Origin: Enterocloster lavalensis
GTDB taxonomy: Bacteria > Bacillota > Clostridia > Lachnospirales > Lachnospiraceae
Direction of reading: 5' to 3'
DNA: 64,000 bases
Assembly (NCBI RefSeq): GCF_902364025.1
Contig: NZ_CABJCG010000002.1
Span: forward strand, 62,001-126,000
Both the position numbers and the translations under genes were made by a program. The notes under the pieces are model-generated. The model had not been told where the DNA came from. It worked only from the letters and a program-made list of their open reading frames with translations, and made no database searches. Positions 1 to 9,501 of this stretch are shown one piece after another; within the stretch, counting starts at the first letter, position 1; each line of letters begins with the position of its first letter.

Positions 1-705
1 GACGGCAAGATGTACCTGGTGAAGAACTGGGATTACCGGGTAGGAATCATGGATCACGTGATGATTATCCACATCACCCAGCCGGACGGCACCCGGATCA
101 TGGGCCTCACTGAGGCGGGACAGGTGATCCGCGGCGGCATGAACAGCCACGGGCTGGGATCGGTCAGCAACAATTTACAGTCCATCTACGACGCCTGGGC
201 GGTGGGACTTCCCACGGTGTTCGCCAGAAGGCAGTTGTTGAAATATAAGACCTTCGACGAGATCAAGGATTTCATCCTGAACTTCCCGCGGGCGGTGTCC
301 TGCAATATCATGATCGCGGGATACAAGGAGAAGAAGGCGGTGGATTTTGAAGTGTATCCCGGCGGCGTGGATATGATCGAGACGGAGAACGGCGTCGTGA
401 CCCATGCCAACCACTTTGTTGTTCAGCCGGAGATTCACGCGCTGCAGCGTTCCCCCAGAGACGCCCGCCTGCGCGAGCTTTTGATGAAGAAACACGGGGA
501 AATCGACGCGGAATACATCAAATGCTGTATGGCGGACCATGAGAATTATCCTCAGGCGCTCTGCCGTCATCCCGCCGATCCGACGCTGCCTCTGGGGATG
601 AGGTCCTGTACGGTTTCCAATGAGATCATGGATTTCGAGGCCGGAGTGATCCATATCTGCGCGGGACAGCCATGCAGCGGGGAGTATAGTACCTACGTTC
701 TGTAG
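1..705 (+). CDS. C45-family acyltransferase/peptidase, 5'-truncated by window edge
   Basis: The reading frame is open from base 1, so the gene starts upstream and 234 C-terminal residues are visible. The sequence resembles the C45 acyl-CoA:6-aminopenicillanic acid acyltransferase family, N-terminal nucleophile hydrolases that mature by autocleavage at an internal Cys. Supporting signs are the GLTEAGQVIRGGMNSHGLG segment near residues 37-55 and the THANHF motif near residue 135, typical of this family's C-terminal half. The catalytic Cys would lie upstream and cannot be checked. Family members hydrolyse or transfer amide-linked acyl groups; the substrate here is unknown. It lies 147 bp upstream of the PrpF-like gene on the same strand, so co-transcription is possible but not shown. 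Confidence 0.75.
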   Translation, partial: DGKMYLVKNWDYRVGIMDHVMIIHITQPDGTRIMGLTEAGQVIRGGMNSHGLGSVSNNLQSIYDAWAVGLPTVFARRQLLKYKTFDEIKDFILNFPRAVSCNIMIAGYKEKKAVDFEVYPGGVDMIETENGVVTHANHFVVQPEIHALQRSPRDARLRELLMKKHGEIDAEYIKCCMADHENYPQALCRHPADPTLPLGMRSCTVSNEIMDFEAGVIHICAGQPCSGEYSTYVL

Positions 706-852
706 TGGGGCGGGTGCGGTTTAAGGTGAGATAAATGATGATGGGCTGCAGAGGTTATGGTTTACAAGGGATTTGTATCGTGCGCTGCCGGAAACGGAGC
801 GGATGGTGACCGGTAGAAAATGCGGCCCTGTTCTTTGTGAGGAAAATACGAT

Positions 853-1989
853 ATGAGAAAAATACCGTGTACTTATATCCGCGGCGGCACCAGCAGGGCG
901 CTGTTTTTTAAGGAGGAAGATTTGCCGGAGGATAGGTCCCTTTGGCCGGAGCTGTTTATCAAGGCTCTGGGGGTTCGGAGGACGGCGGCGGGGCTCTCCG
1001 CCATGGGCGTGGATTTCCCCACCCATAAGGTGGCGGTGATCTCCCCCCACCAGGGGCCGGAGGCGGATGTGGATTACAATTTTTTCCAGGTAGATTCAGA
1101 GAATTATTATGTGGACAACCGGGGAAACTGCGGAAACATGTCCTCGGCCGTTGGGCCGTTTGCCATCGATGAGGGTATGGTGGAGGCCAGGGAGCCGGAG
1201 ACTGTGGTGCGGATTTATAATACCAATACCCGCCGGATTATCACCAGCCGGGTGCAGGTAAAGGACGGGAAGAGCTGTACCGATGGGGACACCGTGATCT
1301 GTGGCGCGCCCGGGAGCGGCTCGCCGGTGTGGCTGTCCTTTGAGCGGCCCGGGGGCGGGCTGACGGGTAAACTGTTCCCTACGGGGAATAAGGTCGATTT
1401 GTTCCATATTCCGGGGCGCGGGGACCTGCCGGTCACGCTGATCGACTGCGCCAACCCGGTGGTGCTCTTTAAGGCCGCCGACGTGGGGCTGACCGGGACG
1501 GAGCTGACAAGCTTGAATACCCGGAAGGATTTTATCGAGCTGGTGGGCCGGGTAAGAGGCATGGCAGCCCAGGTGTTCGGGCTGGTGGACCGCTGGGAGG
1601 ACGCGGCCACAAAATCGACGTATATGCCCTTTGTGGGTATTGTTTCCCCGCCTCAGAGCTATGAGGATATGGATGGGAACCAGATCGAGGCGGAGGAGAT
1701 GGATATCTGCTGCCGCTCGTTTATAACCAGGCTGCACAGGGCGTATCCTATTGCGGCGTCTATGGCGACGGCCGCCGCGGCCCGGATTCCGGGGACGGTG
1801 GCGTATGAGGTGGTGCGGAAGGGAAATGCTTTCCGGGCGGACAGCGCTGGTAACGGCGTAGTGCTCGGCCACGCGGGCGGCTGCACGGAGGTGCAGATGG
1901 AAGTGGACGGGGATGAAGTTATCCGCGGAACGGTGCTGAGAACGGCAAACACAATTATGCGGGGGACCCTTTGGGTTGATGAGGTTTAG
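853..1989 (+). CDS. PrpF-like isomerase (methylaconitate / methylitaconate / oxalomesaconate isomerase family)
   Basis: This 378-residue protein has the length and layout of the PrpF family, which has a diaminopimelate-epimerase-like fold and shifts double bonds in tricarboxylate-like substrates without cofactors. The N-terminal YIRGGTSRALFF segment (about residues 8-19), the NRGNCGNMSSAVGPF segment (about 89-103) and DCANPVVLF (about 198-206) are characteristic. Known members include PrpF of the methylcitrate cycle, 3-methylitaconate isomerase of clostridial nicotinate fermentation and 4-oxalomesaconate tautomerase of gallate degradation. No aconitase-like partner lies beside it, so the substrate cannot be assigned. 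A terminator follows the stop codon and separates it from the convergent lpdA gene. Confidence 0.85.
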   Translation: MRKIPCTYIRGGTSRALFFKEEDLPEDRSLWPELFIKALGVRRTAAGLSAMGVDFPTHKVAVISPHQGPEADVDYNFFQVDSENYYVDNRGNCGNMSSAVGPFAIDEGMVEAREPETVVRIYNTNTRRIITSRVQVKDGKSCTDGDTVICGAPGSGSPVWLSFERPGGGLTGKLFPTGNKVDLFHIPGRGDLPVTLIDCANPVVLFKAADVGLTGTELTSLNTRKDFIELVGRVRGMAAQVFGLVDRWEDAATKSTYMPFVGIVSPPQSYEDMDGNQIEAEEMDICCRSFITRLHRAYPIAASMATAAAARIPGTVAYEVVRKGNAFRADSAGNGVVLGHAGGCTEVQMEVDGDEVIRGTVLRTANTIMRGTLWVDEV

Positions 1990-1998
1990 ATAGAAATA

Positions 1999-2041
1999 AA
2001 AGGACAGGGCTCGGGAGAATGGATTCCGGGTCCTGTCCTTT
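1999..2041. terminator. Bidirectional terminator between prpF-like gene and lpdA
   Basis: AAAGGACAGG (1999-2008) pairs perfectly with CCTGTCCTTT (2032-2041), and an inner CTCGG/CCGGG helix extends the stem. A-runs and T-runs flank it on both strands, so it can end both convergent transcripts. Confidence 0.8.
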
Positions 2042-2089
2042 GTTTACGCGGCAGATTTCGTTTTGATGCCTGCCTGGGCGGGATACCGC

Positions 2090-3463
2090 CTACCGCACCA
2101 CTTCCCCCATTGCCTCGCTGAACGTAGGATGGGGGAATACCACCCGCGCCAGGTCTTCCAGGGTCAGCCCGTTCACGATTGCTGCGGAGAGCTGGCTGAT
2201 CATGTCCGTGGCCCTGGCGCACATCATCTGCGCGCCCAGGATGCGGTGGGTGTCGGCCGCGGCCACAACCTTGATGAAGCCCCGCTCCTGGCCGGAGAGG
2301 ATGGATTTGCCGTTTGCACCCATGACATACTTGCGGGAAATGACTTCCAGGCCCGCGGCCTTGGCTTCGTCCGCCGTGATGCCCGCGCAGCCGATCTCCG
2401 GGTCCGTGTACACACAGCCGGGAATCACGGATAAGTCGATGGACGGCTCTTTTCCGGCCATGGCCGCAACCGCGTTCCGCCCCTGGGCGGTGGCCGCGTG
2501 GGCCAGCTGAATCCCGCCGATCACGTCCCCGATGGCGTAAATGCCGGGAACGCTGGTCTCAAAGCATCCGTTTACCTGAATCCGTCCGCGGTCCATTGCC
2601 ATGGACTTCACGGCCTCGGAGGCGTCCGCTGCAAACAGCCCTTCCGTGCAGGCCCGCCGCCCGGTGGCGATGAGCACCAGGTCCCCCTGGGCCTGAGCCG
2701 GTTTGTCTTTTTCCGTGTAGGAGCAGATCAGGCCGCCTTCCGGGTCCGCGGCGATCTCCTGCACCATGGCGGCTGCGTGAATGTCCACGCCGCGCTTTTT
2801 CATGATCATTTTCAGGTTCTGGGAAATCTCCTTGTCCATGTTGGCGAGGATGCGCTCCAGCGCCTCGACCACCGTGACCCGGCAGCCCAGGGCGCTGAAC
2901 ACGGAGGCGAATTCCATGCCGATGACCCCGCCGCCGATGATGACCAGGCTCTGGGGCAGCTTGTCGCAGTCCAGCAGCTCGTCGCTGGTGACCACGCCCG
3001 GCAAATCTGCGCCGGGGATAGGGGGCACCGCGGGGGTGGAGCCGGTGGCGATGAGGATGTGCTCTGTCTCCAGCTCGGTTCCGTCGGGCTCGACCCGTAC
3101 CCGGCCAGAGTCCACGATGGAGGCGGAGCCCTGGATCACGGTAACTTTATTTGCCTTCATCAGGGAGGCGATGCCGCCCCGGAGCTGCTCCACCACAGCG
3201 TTCTTGCGGGCCTGAAGCTGGGCCATGTTGCAGCGGAGATTTTCCGCCTCCAGGCCCATTGCGCAGGCGCCGCTGACCTCCCGGTAGAGCTCCGCGGTGT
3301 GCAGCAGGGTTTTGGTGGGGATACAGCCCCGATTCAGGCAGGTTCCGCCAAGCTCGCGCCGCTCGATCAGAGCGGTTTTCACACCGGATTTCGCGGCCTC
3401 GATGGCCGCCTCGTAGCCGCCGGGGCCTGCGCCGATTACAATGAGATCATATCTGTCTGCCAT
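2090..3463 (-). CDS. lpdA: Dihydrolipoyl dehydrogenase (L protein)
   Basis: The 457-residue flavoprotein reoxidises the dihydrolipoyl arm of GcvH with NAD+. It begins with an FAD-binding GAGPGG motif (residues 11-16), then the redox-active disulfide in GGTCLNRGCIPTK (Cys42 and Cys47). A second Rossmann motif VIIGGGVIGMEFASVF binds NAD, and the C-terminal HPTFSE carries the catalytic His-Glu pair (about H445/E450). No lipoyl domain is fused at the N terminus. It is the last gene of the glycine cleavage operon, 71 bp downstream of lplA, so its likely role is in glycine cleavage rather than in a 2-oxoacid dehydrogenase complex, none of which is visible here. Confidence 0.95.
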   Translation of the reverse strand: MADRYDLIVIGAGPGGYEAAIEAAKSGVKTALIERRELGGTCLNRGCIPTKTLLHTAELYREVSGACAMGLEAENLRCNMAQLQARKNAVVEQLRGGIASLMKANKVTVIQGSASIVDSGRVRVEPDGTELETEHILIATGSTPAVPPIPGADLPGVVTSDELLDCDKLPQSLVIIGGGVIGMEFASVFSALGCRVTVVEALERILANMDKEISQNLKMIMKKRGVDIHAAAMVQEIAADPEGGLICSYTEKDKPAQAQGDLVLIATGRRACTEGLFAADASEAVKSMAMDRGRIQVNGCFETSVPGIYAIGDVIGGIQLAHAATAQGRNAVAAMAGKEPSIDLSVIPGCVYTDPEIGCAGITADEAKAAGLEVISRKYVMGANGKSILSGQERGFIKVVAAADTHRILGAQMMCARATDMISQLSAAIVNGLTLEDLARVVFPHPTFSEAMGEVVR

Positions 3464-3534
3464 AATTTAATCCCTTTCATGGTTGATTTTTGAGCGGTGG
3501 GGTGGGACCGCCGCCATCGGCGGCGGAAGCTGAA

Positions 3535-4554
3535 TTAAAAGCTCTCGGAAATCAGGGCTTTGATGTCGGATAACACCTGGGAGAGGGGAGTGCCGCCGGG
3601 GTCTGTTCCAGCGTCATATTCCCCCGCCATCTGTTCCAGCGCCCCGCACAGCCCCTCACGGCCGCAAGCGCAGCCCTTCAAAGTCTCCGGCAGCCGCCCG
3701 ATGAACTCCGGGTCCATTGCGTCGGAATACGCTGCGGCGTCCAGCACGACACCGCCCTCCACATGGAGCTGCAGCTGGATATCTCCCCAGCCAAAGCGCC
3801 GTGCCAGCTCGTAGTCAAAGGGCATTTTCCGCCCATATTTCCACGCATCTGACGCGAAACGCTCCGTCAGCCGTTCAATCTCCTCCGCAGGAAGCTCCCC
3901 CTCCTCCATATGCCGGGGTCTCATGCCGTAGACTTGTGAGAACGCGTCCACCAGGGCCATTTTCAACTGTTCCAGCGTCAGTCCCGGCAGCAGCTCCCGC
4001 AGGTTCACCACCCGGGATTTGACTGAGGAAACGCTTTTGGAAGCCAGCTTTTCCCTGGAAACGTTGAGATACCGGGACATCAGCTCCCGGTCCACGTCCA
4101 CCAGCAGCGTGCCGTGGTGGCAGCAGTAGTCGCCGCTCTGGAAAAACGCGTTGCCGGAGAATTTGCGCCCGTCCACGGTTACGTCGTTGCGCCCGGTTTT
4201 CTCGCTGTGCAACCCCAGAGCTTCCAGGGCGGCGATGATCACCTGGAGCTGGCGATCCACATTGTAGTCGGCCCGCCTGGCGATAAAGGTGAAATTTAAG
4301 TTCCCAAGGTCGTGGAACACGGCCCCGCCGCCGGACAGCCGGCGGGCCAGAAATCCGCCGTCCTCCTCCAGCGCGCCTACATGGCATTCTTTCCAGCAGT
4401 TCTGATTTTTCCCGATCACCACGGTGCGGCGGTTCTGCCACAGAAAAAGGATGCATTCCCCTTCCCGCACATGGCTTGTCATATATTCCTCCATGGCCAG
4501 GTTCCGGTAGGGCCATGTGTTGTCTGTCTCAATCCAGGTTAAATGTTGAATCAT
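3535..4554 (-). CDS. lplA: Lipoate-protein ligase
   Basis: This 339-residue enzyme activates free lipoate with ATP and attaches it to a lysine of GcvH. Family signatures are RRLSGGGAVFHDLGNLNFTF in the N-terminal third and VDGRKFSGNAFF with the catalytic lysine; a C-terminal accessory domain follows, as in classic LplA. The start ATG at 4554 begins MIQHLTWIETDNTWPYRNLAMEEY, a normal LplA N terminus. Its place between gcvPB and lpdA makes its target almost certainly the neighbouring H protein. About 190 bp without an evident gene separates it from gcvPB. Confidence 0.93.
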   Translation of the reverse strand: MIQHLTWIETDNTWPYRNLAMEEYMTSHVREGECILFLWQNRRTVVIGKNQNCWKECHVGALEEDGGFLARRLSGGGAVFHDLGNLNFTFIARRADYNVDRQLQVIIAALEALGLHSEKTGRNDVTVDGRKFSGNAFFQSGDYCCHHGTLLVDVDRELMSRYLNVSREKLASKSVSSVKSRVVNLRELLPGLTLEQLKMALVDAFSQVYGMRPRHMEEGELPAEEIERLTERFASDAWKYGRKMPFDYELARRFGWGDIQLQLHVEGGVVLDAAAYSDAMDPEFIGRLPETLKGCACGREGLCGALEQMAGEYDAGTDPGGTPLSQVLSDIKALISESF

Positions 4555-4744
4555 TCTGTTACCGCCTTAATTGTGAAGTGCCCGCCCGCTGTTTAGCACT
4601 GCGTGCAGTCAAATTTCTCGGATTTATCTCAGAATACCCCGTGAACCGCAACCGCCGGTTTGCAGTGTGCGCCCCGGCGGTAGTAGATATTCCGTGCGGT
4701 TTCCTGCGGTCAAAATCCGGTAGGGAACCACTTGTGGTTGTCGA

Positions 4745-6190
4745 TCAGCCCTCGTCCTCCCAGCTGTAGCGCAGCACCGGCTTGCGGGCGGCGGTAACCT
4801 CGTCGGGCCGTCCGATGGGGGTGTTGTGGGGAGCGCTGTGGAGAGACTGTGGATTGTCCAGGGCTTCCTGATAAATCTTGTGGAAAACTTCGATGGCTTC
4901 GTCCAGGGTCTCCCGTGATTCCGTCTCCGTGGGCTCCACCATCAGGGCCTCGTGGACGATCAGCGGGAAATACATGGTCGGCGGATGGATGCCGTAGTCC
5001 AGCAGGGACTTGGCGATATCCATTGCCGTCACGCCCTTCTCGTGTTTCAAATGCTCCAGGCTCATGACGAACTCGTGCATGCAGATTTCGTCGTAGGCCA
5101 TCTCATAGACGTCGGAGAGCTTCACCCGCATGTAGTTGGCGTTCAGCACGGCGTTCTTAGCCGCCGCCGGTATGCCCTCCCGTCCCAGCGTCAGAATGTA
5201 GGAAAGCGCCTTCACCACCACCAGGAAGTTGCCGTAGAACTGTTTCACCTTGCCGATGGAGTGCTCCTCCACGCCGAAGGTCAGATTTCCGGCCTCGTCC
5301 TTCACCGGACGGCTGCCGGGCAGGAACTGCGCCAGGAACTCTTTGCAGCCCACCGGCCCGCTGCCGGGTCCGCCGCCTCCGTGGGGCGTGGAAAATGTCT
5401 TGTGCAGGTTCAGATGCACTACGTCAAATCCCATGTCTCCGGGCCTCACAATGCCCATGACGGCGTTCAAGTTGGCTCCGTCGTAGTAGCAGAGGCCGCC
5501 TGCCTGGTGCACGATCTCGGTGATTTCCAGAATATTTTTGTCAAACAGACCCACCGTGTTGGGGTTGGTCAGCATAAGTCCGGCCGTGTCCTCGCCAACT
5601 GCCTGACGCAGCTGATCCAAGTCCACGCAGCCGTCCTCCCGGGATGGGATGCTGACCACCTGGTAGCCGCACATGGCGGCACTGGCCGGGTTGGTGCCGT
5701 GGGCGGAATCCGGGACAATAATCTTGGTCCGCTTCTCGTCCCCGCGGTGCACGTGGTATGCCTTGATCAGCAGCAGGCCGGTGAACTCGCCGTGGGCGCC
5801 CGCCGCGGGCTCAAATGTCATGGCGTCCATGCCCGTAATCTCGCACAGAAGCCGCTCCGCGTTCCAGAGCACCTCCAGCGCGCCCTGGGCGGTGCTAAGG
5901 GGCTGAAGGGGGTGAAGCTTCTTAAAGCCAGGCAGGGCGGCGGCTTCCTCGTTGACCTTGGGGTTGTATTTCATGGTGCAGGAGCCAAGGGGGTAGAACC
6001 CGTCGTTGACCCCGTGGGTGCGGCCGGCCATCTGGGTGTAATGGCGGCTGATTTCAGTTTCGGACATATGAGGCAGGCGCGGTTTGGAGCAGCGTTGCAT
6101 GTTGTCCTCCGGCGTAAACGCGGGAACGTCGCAGTGGGGAAGCACGCTCAGATGTCGGCCATTTGCCCCTTTTTCAAATACCAGCTTCAT
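4745..6190 (-). CDS. gcvPB: Glycine dehydrogenase (decarboxylating) subunit 2
   Basis: This is the PLP-binding half of the split P protein typical of Bacillota and archaea. The PLP lysine lies in NLHKTFSTPHGGGGPGSGP (about K264), just before the glycine-rich loop that contacts the cofactor phosphate. The length of 481 residues fits the family. With GcvPA it decarboxylates glycine and passes the aminomethyl group to the lipoyl arm of GcvH. Its start lies 2 bp downstream of the gcvPA stop, implying translational coupling of the two subunits. Confidence 0.96.
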   Translation of the reverse strand: MKLVFEKGANGRHLSVLPHCDVPAFTPEDNMQRCSKPRLPHMSETEISRHYTQMAGRTHGVNDGFYPLGSCTMKYNPKVNEEAAALPGFKKLHPLQPLSTAQGALEVLWNAERLLCEITGMDAMTFEPAAGAHGEFTGLLLIKAYHVHRGDEKRTKIIVPDSAHGTNPASAAMCGYQVVSIPSREDGCVDLDQLRQAVGEDTAGLMLTNPNTVGLFDKNILEITEIVHQAGGLCYYDGANLNAVMGIVRPGDMGFDVVHLNLHKTFSTPHGGGGPGSGPVGCKEFLAQFLPGSRPVKDEAGNLTFGVEEHSIGKVKQFYGNFLVVVKALSYILTLGREGIPAAAKNAVLNANYMRVKLSDVYEMAYDEICMHEFVMSLEHLKHEKGVTAMDIAKSLLDYGIHPPTMYFPLIVHEALMVEPTETESRETLDEAIEVFHKIYQEALDNPQSLHSAPHNTPIGRPDEVTAARKPVLRYSWEDEG

Positions 6191-6192
6191 AA

Positions 6193-7539
6193 TCAGCCCA
6201 CCTCCTTCTTCTCGGCGCTTAACGCGTTGGACACGATTTCAGCGACCTGATCCATCTCTTCTTTGGTGTTCATCTCCGTGGCGCACCAGAGAATTTCATG
6301 GTCCGACAAGGGCAGTCCGCCCAGGATTCCCTTGGCTTCAAGGGCGTTCAGCACGGTGTCTGCGCTGCCCTCGGGCCCGGTGGTGACGAACTCGTGGAAG
6401 AACGGTTTCTCATATTTGGAAGCCAGCCCGGCGGCGCTCAGACGGTCCCTCAGGTAATGTGCCTTGGACATGCACTGTCTGGCCGCCTCCTCCATGCCGT
6501 CCGCGCCCATTGCGGTCATATAGACGCTGGCGGTCAGTGCGCAGAGGGCCTGGTTAGAGCAGATGTTGGAGCTGGCCTTCTCCCGGCGGATGTGCTGTTC
6601 CCGGGCCTGCAGGGTCAGCACGAAGGCCCGGTTGCCCTGGTCGTCCTTCGTCTCGCCCACGATACGGCCCGGCAGCTTGCGGGTCATGGCGGCCGTGGCG
6701 GCCATGAATCCCAGGTAAGGACCGCCGAATGCCAGGGACATGCCCAGGGGCTGGCCGTCGCCCACCGCAATATCGGCCCCGCACTCAGCCGGGGTCTTTA
6801 ACAGCGCCAGGGAAATGGGGTTGCAGCCCATGATGAATTTGGCTCCGGCTTCATGGGCGATCCGGCCTAAGTTGTCCGCGTCCTCCAGACAGCCGTAGTA
6901 GTTGGGCTGCTGCATATAGAAGCAGGAGGCCTGGGGATCGGCTGCCAGAAGCTCTGCCAGAGCCTCAGCATCCGTCACCCCATCGGCTTCCGGCACCACC
7001 ACCACCTTGGCATTGCTGCCGAAGCAGTAGGTTTTCACCACCTGGATCACGTCCGGGTGGGAGGCGGCGGAAATGTACACGGTGCTGCGCTTGCGGTCCC
7101 GGCACATAGCCGCTGCTTCCGCGGCTGCGGTGGCTCCGTCGTAGACAGAGGCGTTGGACGCGTCCATGCCGGTGAGCTCGCAGATCATGGTCTGGTACTC
7201 GAAAATGGACTGTAAAATGCCCTGGCTGATCTCAGCCTGATAGGGCGTGTAGGCGGTGACGAATTCTTCCTTGCCGGTCACGCTGCCTACGATGGTGGGT
7301 ATGTAGTGATTGTAAGCCCCTGCTCCGCGGAAAATGTGGCGGAACACGGTATTTTTCTCTGCGGCGTCCGCCATTTTGCGGATGACCTCCAGCTCGCTTA
7401 AGCCCTCCGGCAGATTGAGGCCGCCTTCCAGACGGACCTGCTGCGGAATGTGGGAGAACAGGCCGTCGAAGCTGTCAAAGCCGATGGATTTCAGCATTTC
7501 CAGCTGCTCCTGTTCCGTACCCGGTATGTAGCATCCCAT
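6193..7539 (-). CDS. gcvPA: Glycine dehydrogenase (decarboxylating) subunit 1
   Basis: This 448-residue protein is the N-terminal half of the P protein, homologous to but lacking the PLP lysine of GcvPB. Recognisable stretches are FRGAGAYNHYIPTIVGSV (about residues 69-86), PYQAEISQGILQSIFEYQTMICELTGMDASNASVYDG, and QAREQHIRREKASSNICSNQAL near residue 320. It lies 14 bp downstream of gcvH in the riboswitch-controlled operon. Confidence 0.96.
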   Translation of the reverse strand: MGCYIPGTEQEQLEMLKSIGFDSFDGLFSHIPQQVRLEGGLNLPEGLSELEVIRKMADAAEKNTVFRHIFRGAGAYNHYIPTIVGSVTGKEEFVTAYTPYQAEISQGILQSIFEYQTMICELTGMDASNASVYDGATAAAEAAAMCRDRKRSTVYISAASHPDVIQVVKTYCFGSNAKVVVVPEADGVTDAEALAELLAADPQASCFYMQQPNYYGCLEDADNLGRIAHEAGAKFIMGCNPISLALLKTPAECGADIAVGDGQPLGMSLAFGGPYLGFMAATAAMTRKLPGRIVGETKDDQGNRAFVLTLQAREQHIRREKASSNICSNQALCALTASVYMTAMGADGMEEAARQCMSKAHYLRDRLSAAGLASKYEKPFFHEFVTTGPEGSADTVLNALEAKGILGGLPLSDHEILWCATEMNTKEEMDQVAEIVSNALSAEKKEVG

Positions 7540-7553
7540 GTTGTGTCCCCCTT

Positions 7554-7937
7554 TTATTCTTCGATTGTCTTTAAGAATGCCTCATAGGCTTCGGCGTCCA
7601 TCAATTCTTCCTTGTCGGTGATGTCCCGCACCTTGATAAACCATGCGTCGTAGGGCGCTTCATTGATAGCTTCCGGGGTGTCCAACAGATTGTCGTTGAT
7701 GGCGTCCACCACGCCGGTCAGCGGGGAGTACACGTCGGAAACGGCCTTTACGGACTCCACGTCGGCAAATGGCTCACCCGCGGCTACCTCGTCGCCCGCC
7801 TCAGGCAGATTCACAAAGACCAGATCGCCCAGCGCATCCTGGGCGTAATCGGACAGGCCAACCAATGCGGTGCCGTCCTCCTGCATTTTGATCCACTCGT
7901 GGGACTTGGTGTACATTAAATCGTTGGGAAAATTCAT
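7554..7937 (-). CDS. gcvH: Glycine cleavage system H protein
   Basis: The 127-residue lipoyl carrier has the expected size. The lipoylation site lies in [14 protein letters not shown] (K64) in the canonical ESVKA hairpin. It shuttles the aminomethyl group from the P protein to GcvT and is reoxidised by LpdA; the co-encoded LplA presumably lipoylates K64. A good ribosome binding site, complementary to attacctcct on the plus strand, precedes the ATG. The gap of about 160 bp to gcvT contains a short inverted repeat. Confidence 0.96.
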   Translation of the reverse strand: MNFPNDLMYTKSHEWIKMQEDGTALVGLSDYAQDALGDLVFVNLPEAGDEVAAGEPFADVESVKAVSDVYSPLTGVVDAINDNLLDTPEAINEAPYDAWFIKVRDITDKEELMDAEAYEAFLKTIEE

Positions 7938-7982
7938 CGTATTACCTCCTGGGGAAATTGTTTTTTATAGGTTATGGTAACA

Positions 7983-8104
7983 GTTCAGGACGGCGGGGAA
8001 ATGGGCTCGGAAAGCCGCGTCAAGCTCGCTTGTAAACGGATTTTCGTGCCAAGTTCCACATCGGATGTCCTGAACAGTTGCAGTTTACATTAAATTGTTC
8101 AGGA
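7983..8104. repeat. Inverted and repeated GTTCAGGAC elements between gcvT and gcvH
   Basis: GTTCAGGAC (7983-7991) faces GTCCTGAAC (8067-8075), and a third GTTCAGGA copy overlaps the end of gcvT at about 8097. The 9-bp arms could form a stem around about 75 nt within the operon mRNA. There is no T-run, so it is not an intrinsic terminator. A role in mRNA processing or stability is speculative. Confidence 0.4.
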
Positions 8105-9199
8105 TCTCTTATAGAACGGCAGCTTGATGACTTCCGCCGCAACCCGGCGGCCTCTCACGTCCACCTCCACGGCAGTGCCCGGCTCCTTGTAGGCGATATC
8201 CAGCAGCGCCATAGCCACGGGATAACCCAGATAGGGGCAGTGGGTGCCGGAAGTGGTGACGCCGATCTGTCTGCCGTCGGCGTACACGGGCTGGTGTTCC
8301 CGGACGATTCCGCGGCCGGTCACCTTTAAGCCAACGCGTCTGCGGGTCAGAGGGCCTCTGGCCTCGATGGCCTTCTTGCCGATGAAGTCCTCTTTATCCA
8401 TCTTGACGAACATGCCAAGGCCCGCCTCCTTGGGGGAGATGGTATCGTCCATCTCGTGGCCGTACAGGGGCATGGAAGCCTCCAGGCGCAGGGTGTCGCG
8501 GGCTCCCAGCCCACAGGGGATCAGACCCTCGTCCCGTCCATTTTCCATGAGCAGACGCCACAGTCTGGGCGCATCCCCGGACGCAAGGTAGATTTCCACG
8601 CCGTCCTCGCCGGTGTACCCGGTCTTGGAGATGATGCAATCCATGCCGTCGATGGTGCAGTGGAACTTGCAGGTGTAATACTTCTCCGGGATGTCCTCCT
8701 CCTTTGCCAATTTCCGCAAAATGTCCATGGCTCTGGGGCCCTGGAGGGCCAGCTGGGCCACGGAGGCGGAGATGTCGGAGAGCTCGGCGTCGCCGGTCAC
8801 GTGGGCCTTCATCCAGGCGTAGTCCTTATCCTTGTTGGCCGCGTTGACCACGATGAAATAGCAGTTGTCCCGCACTTTATAGACGATGAGATCGTCCACC
8901 ACGCCGCCCTCCTCGTTGCACATGGGGCTGTAGCGGGCCTGGCCGTCGGCCATCACGGTGTAGTCGTTGGTCAGCAGGTTGTTCAGGTTCTTTAATGCGT
9001 CGGGGCCCTTTAAAATGATCTCGCCCATGTGGGAGACGTCGAAGAGCCCGCATTTCGTGCGCACCGCCATGTGCTCCGCGATTACGCCCGTCCCGTACTG
9101 CACCGGGAGCAGGTACCCGGCGAAGGGAACGATCTTGCCGCCGCTCTCCACATGGATGTCATAGAGAGGCGTTTTTAAACCATTGGTTTCGGTTGACAT
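8099..9199 (-). CDS. gcvT: Aminomethyltransferase (T protein)
   Basis: The 366-residue protein transfers the methylene of H-protein-bound aminomethyl to tetrahydrofolate and releases ammonia. The N-terminal KTPLYDIHVESGGKIVPFAG, the GLFDVSHMGEI motif (about residue 50) and the C-terminal REHQPVY/GTHCPYLG region are typical. It is the first gene of the operon, about 100 bp downstream of the riboswitch terminator, with an AGGAGG-type ribosome binding site before its ATG. The order gcvT-gcvH-gcvPA-gcvPB is the usual clostridial arrangement. Confidence 0.96.
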   Translation of the reverse strand: MSTETNGLKTPLYDIHVESGGKIVPFAGYLLPVQYGTGVIAEHMAVRTKCGLFDVSHMGEIILKGPDALKNLNNLLTNDYTVMADGQARYSPMCNEEGGVVDDLIVYKVRDNCYFIVVNAANKDKDYAWMKAHVTGDAELSDISASVAQLALQGPRAMDILRKLAKEEDIPEKYYTCKFHCTIDGMDCIISKTGYTGEDGVEIYLASGDAPRLWRLLMENGRDEGLIPCGLGARDTLRLEASMPLYGHEMDDTISPKEAGLGMFVKMDKEDFIGKKAIEARGPLTRRRVGLKVTGRGIVREHQPVYADGRQIGVTTSGTHCPYLGYPVAMALLDIAYKEPGTAVEVDVRGRRVAAEVIKLPFYKRS

Positions 9200-9286
9200 A
9201 GAAAATATCCTCCTTTTGTGTTCGGATCTTGTTTACCGCGGGAAAAGCAGTGATTGAGGCGCGCCGTGGGAAGTTTGTTAAATATA

Positions 9287-9326
9287 AAACGAAAAGCGCG
9301 CAGACAACGGAATGTTGTCTGTGCGC
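9287..9326 (-). terminator. Intrinsic terminator of the glycine riboswitch
   Basis: Read on the minus strand, GCGCACAGACAAC pairs with GTTGTCTGCGCGC (one A-C mismatch) across a 5-nt ATTCC loop, followed by TTTTCGTTTT. It lies between the second aptamer and gcvT, so it is the expression platform: without glycine, transcription should stop here. Confidence 0.85.
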
Positions 9327-9478
9327 TCTGTCTCTTAACCTGAAAGATTGGGCTTCGTCGGTGCGTCATCGCTTTCCAGAGTTTCGTACGGTATCTGGTC
9401 CTTTTGCCTGAGAGTTTTTCGCTTCCCCTTCGGCTCCGGGACAATTCCCGCCCGGTCTCTCCCAGATCCATCATCCGA
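9327..9478 (-). ncRNA. Tandem glycine riboswitch
   Basis: Minus-strand RNA contains two consecutive glycine-aptamer signatures. The first aptamer (about 9395-9478) carries GGGAGAGACC, the CCGAAGGGGAA element and AACTCTCAGGCAAAAGGAC. The second (about 9327-9394) carries ACTCTGGAAAG, GCACCGACGAAGCCC and AATCTTTCAGGT. This is the classic cooperative double aptamer of gcv operons. With the downstream terminator it should be a glycine-activated ON switch for gcvT onward. Confidence 0.92.
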
Positions 9479-9501
9479 AATTATGCGGTTTTCATAAATT
9501 A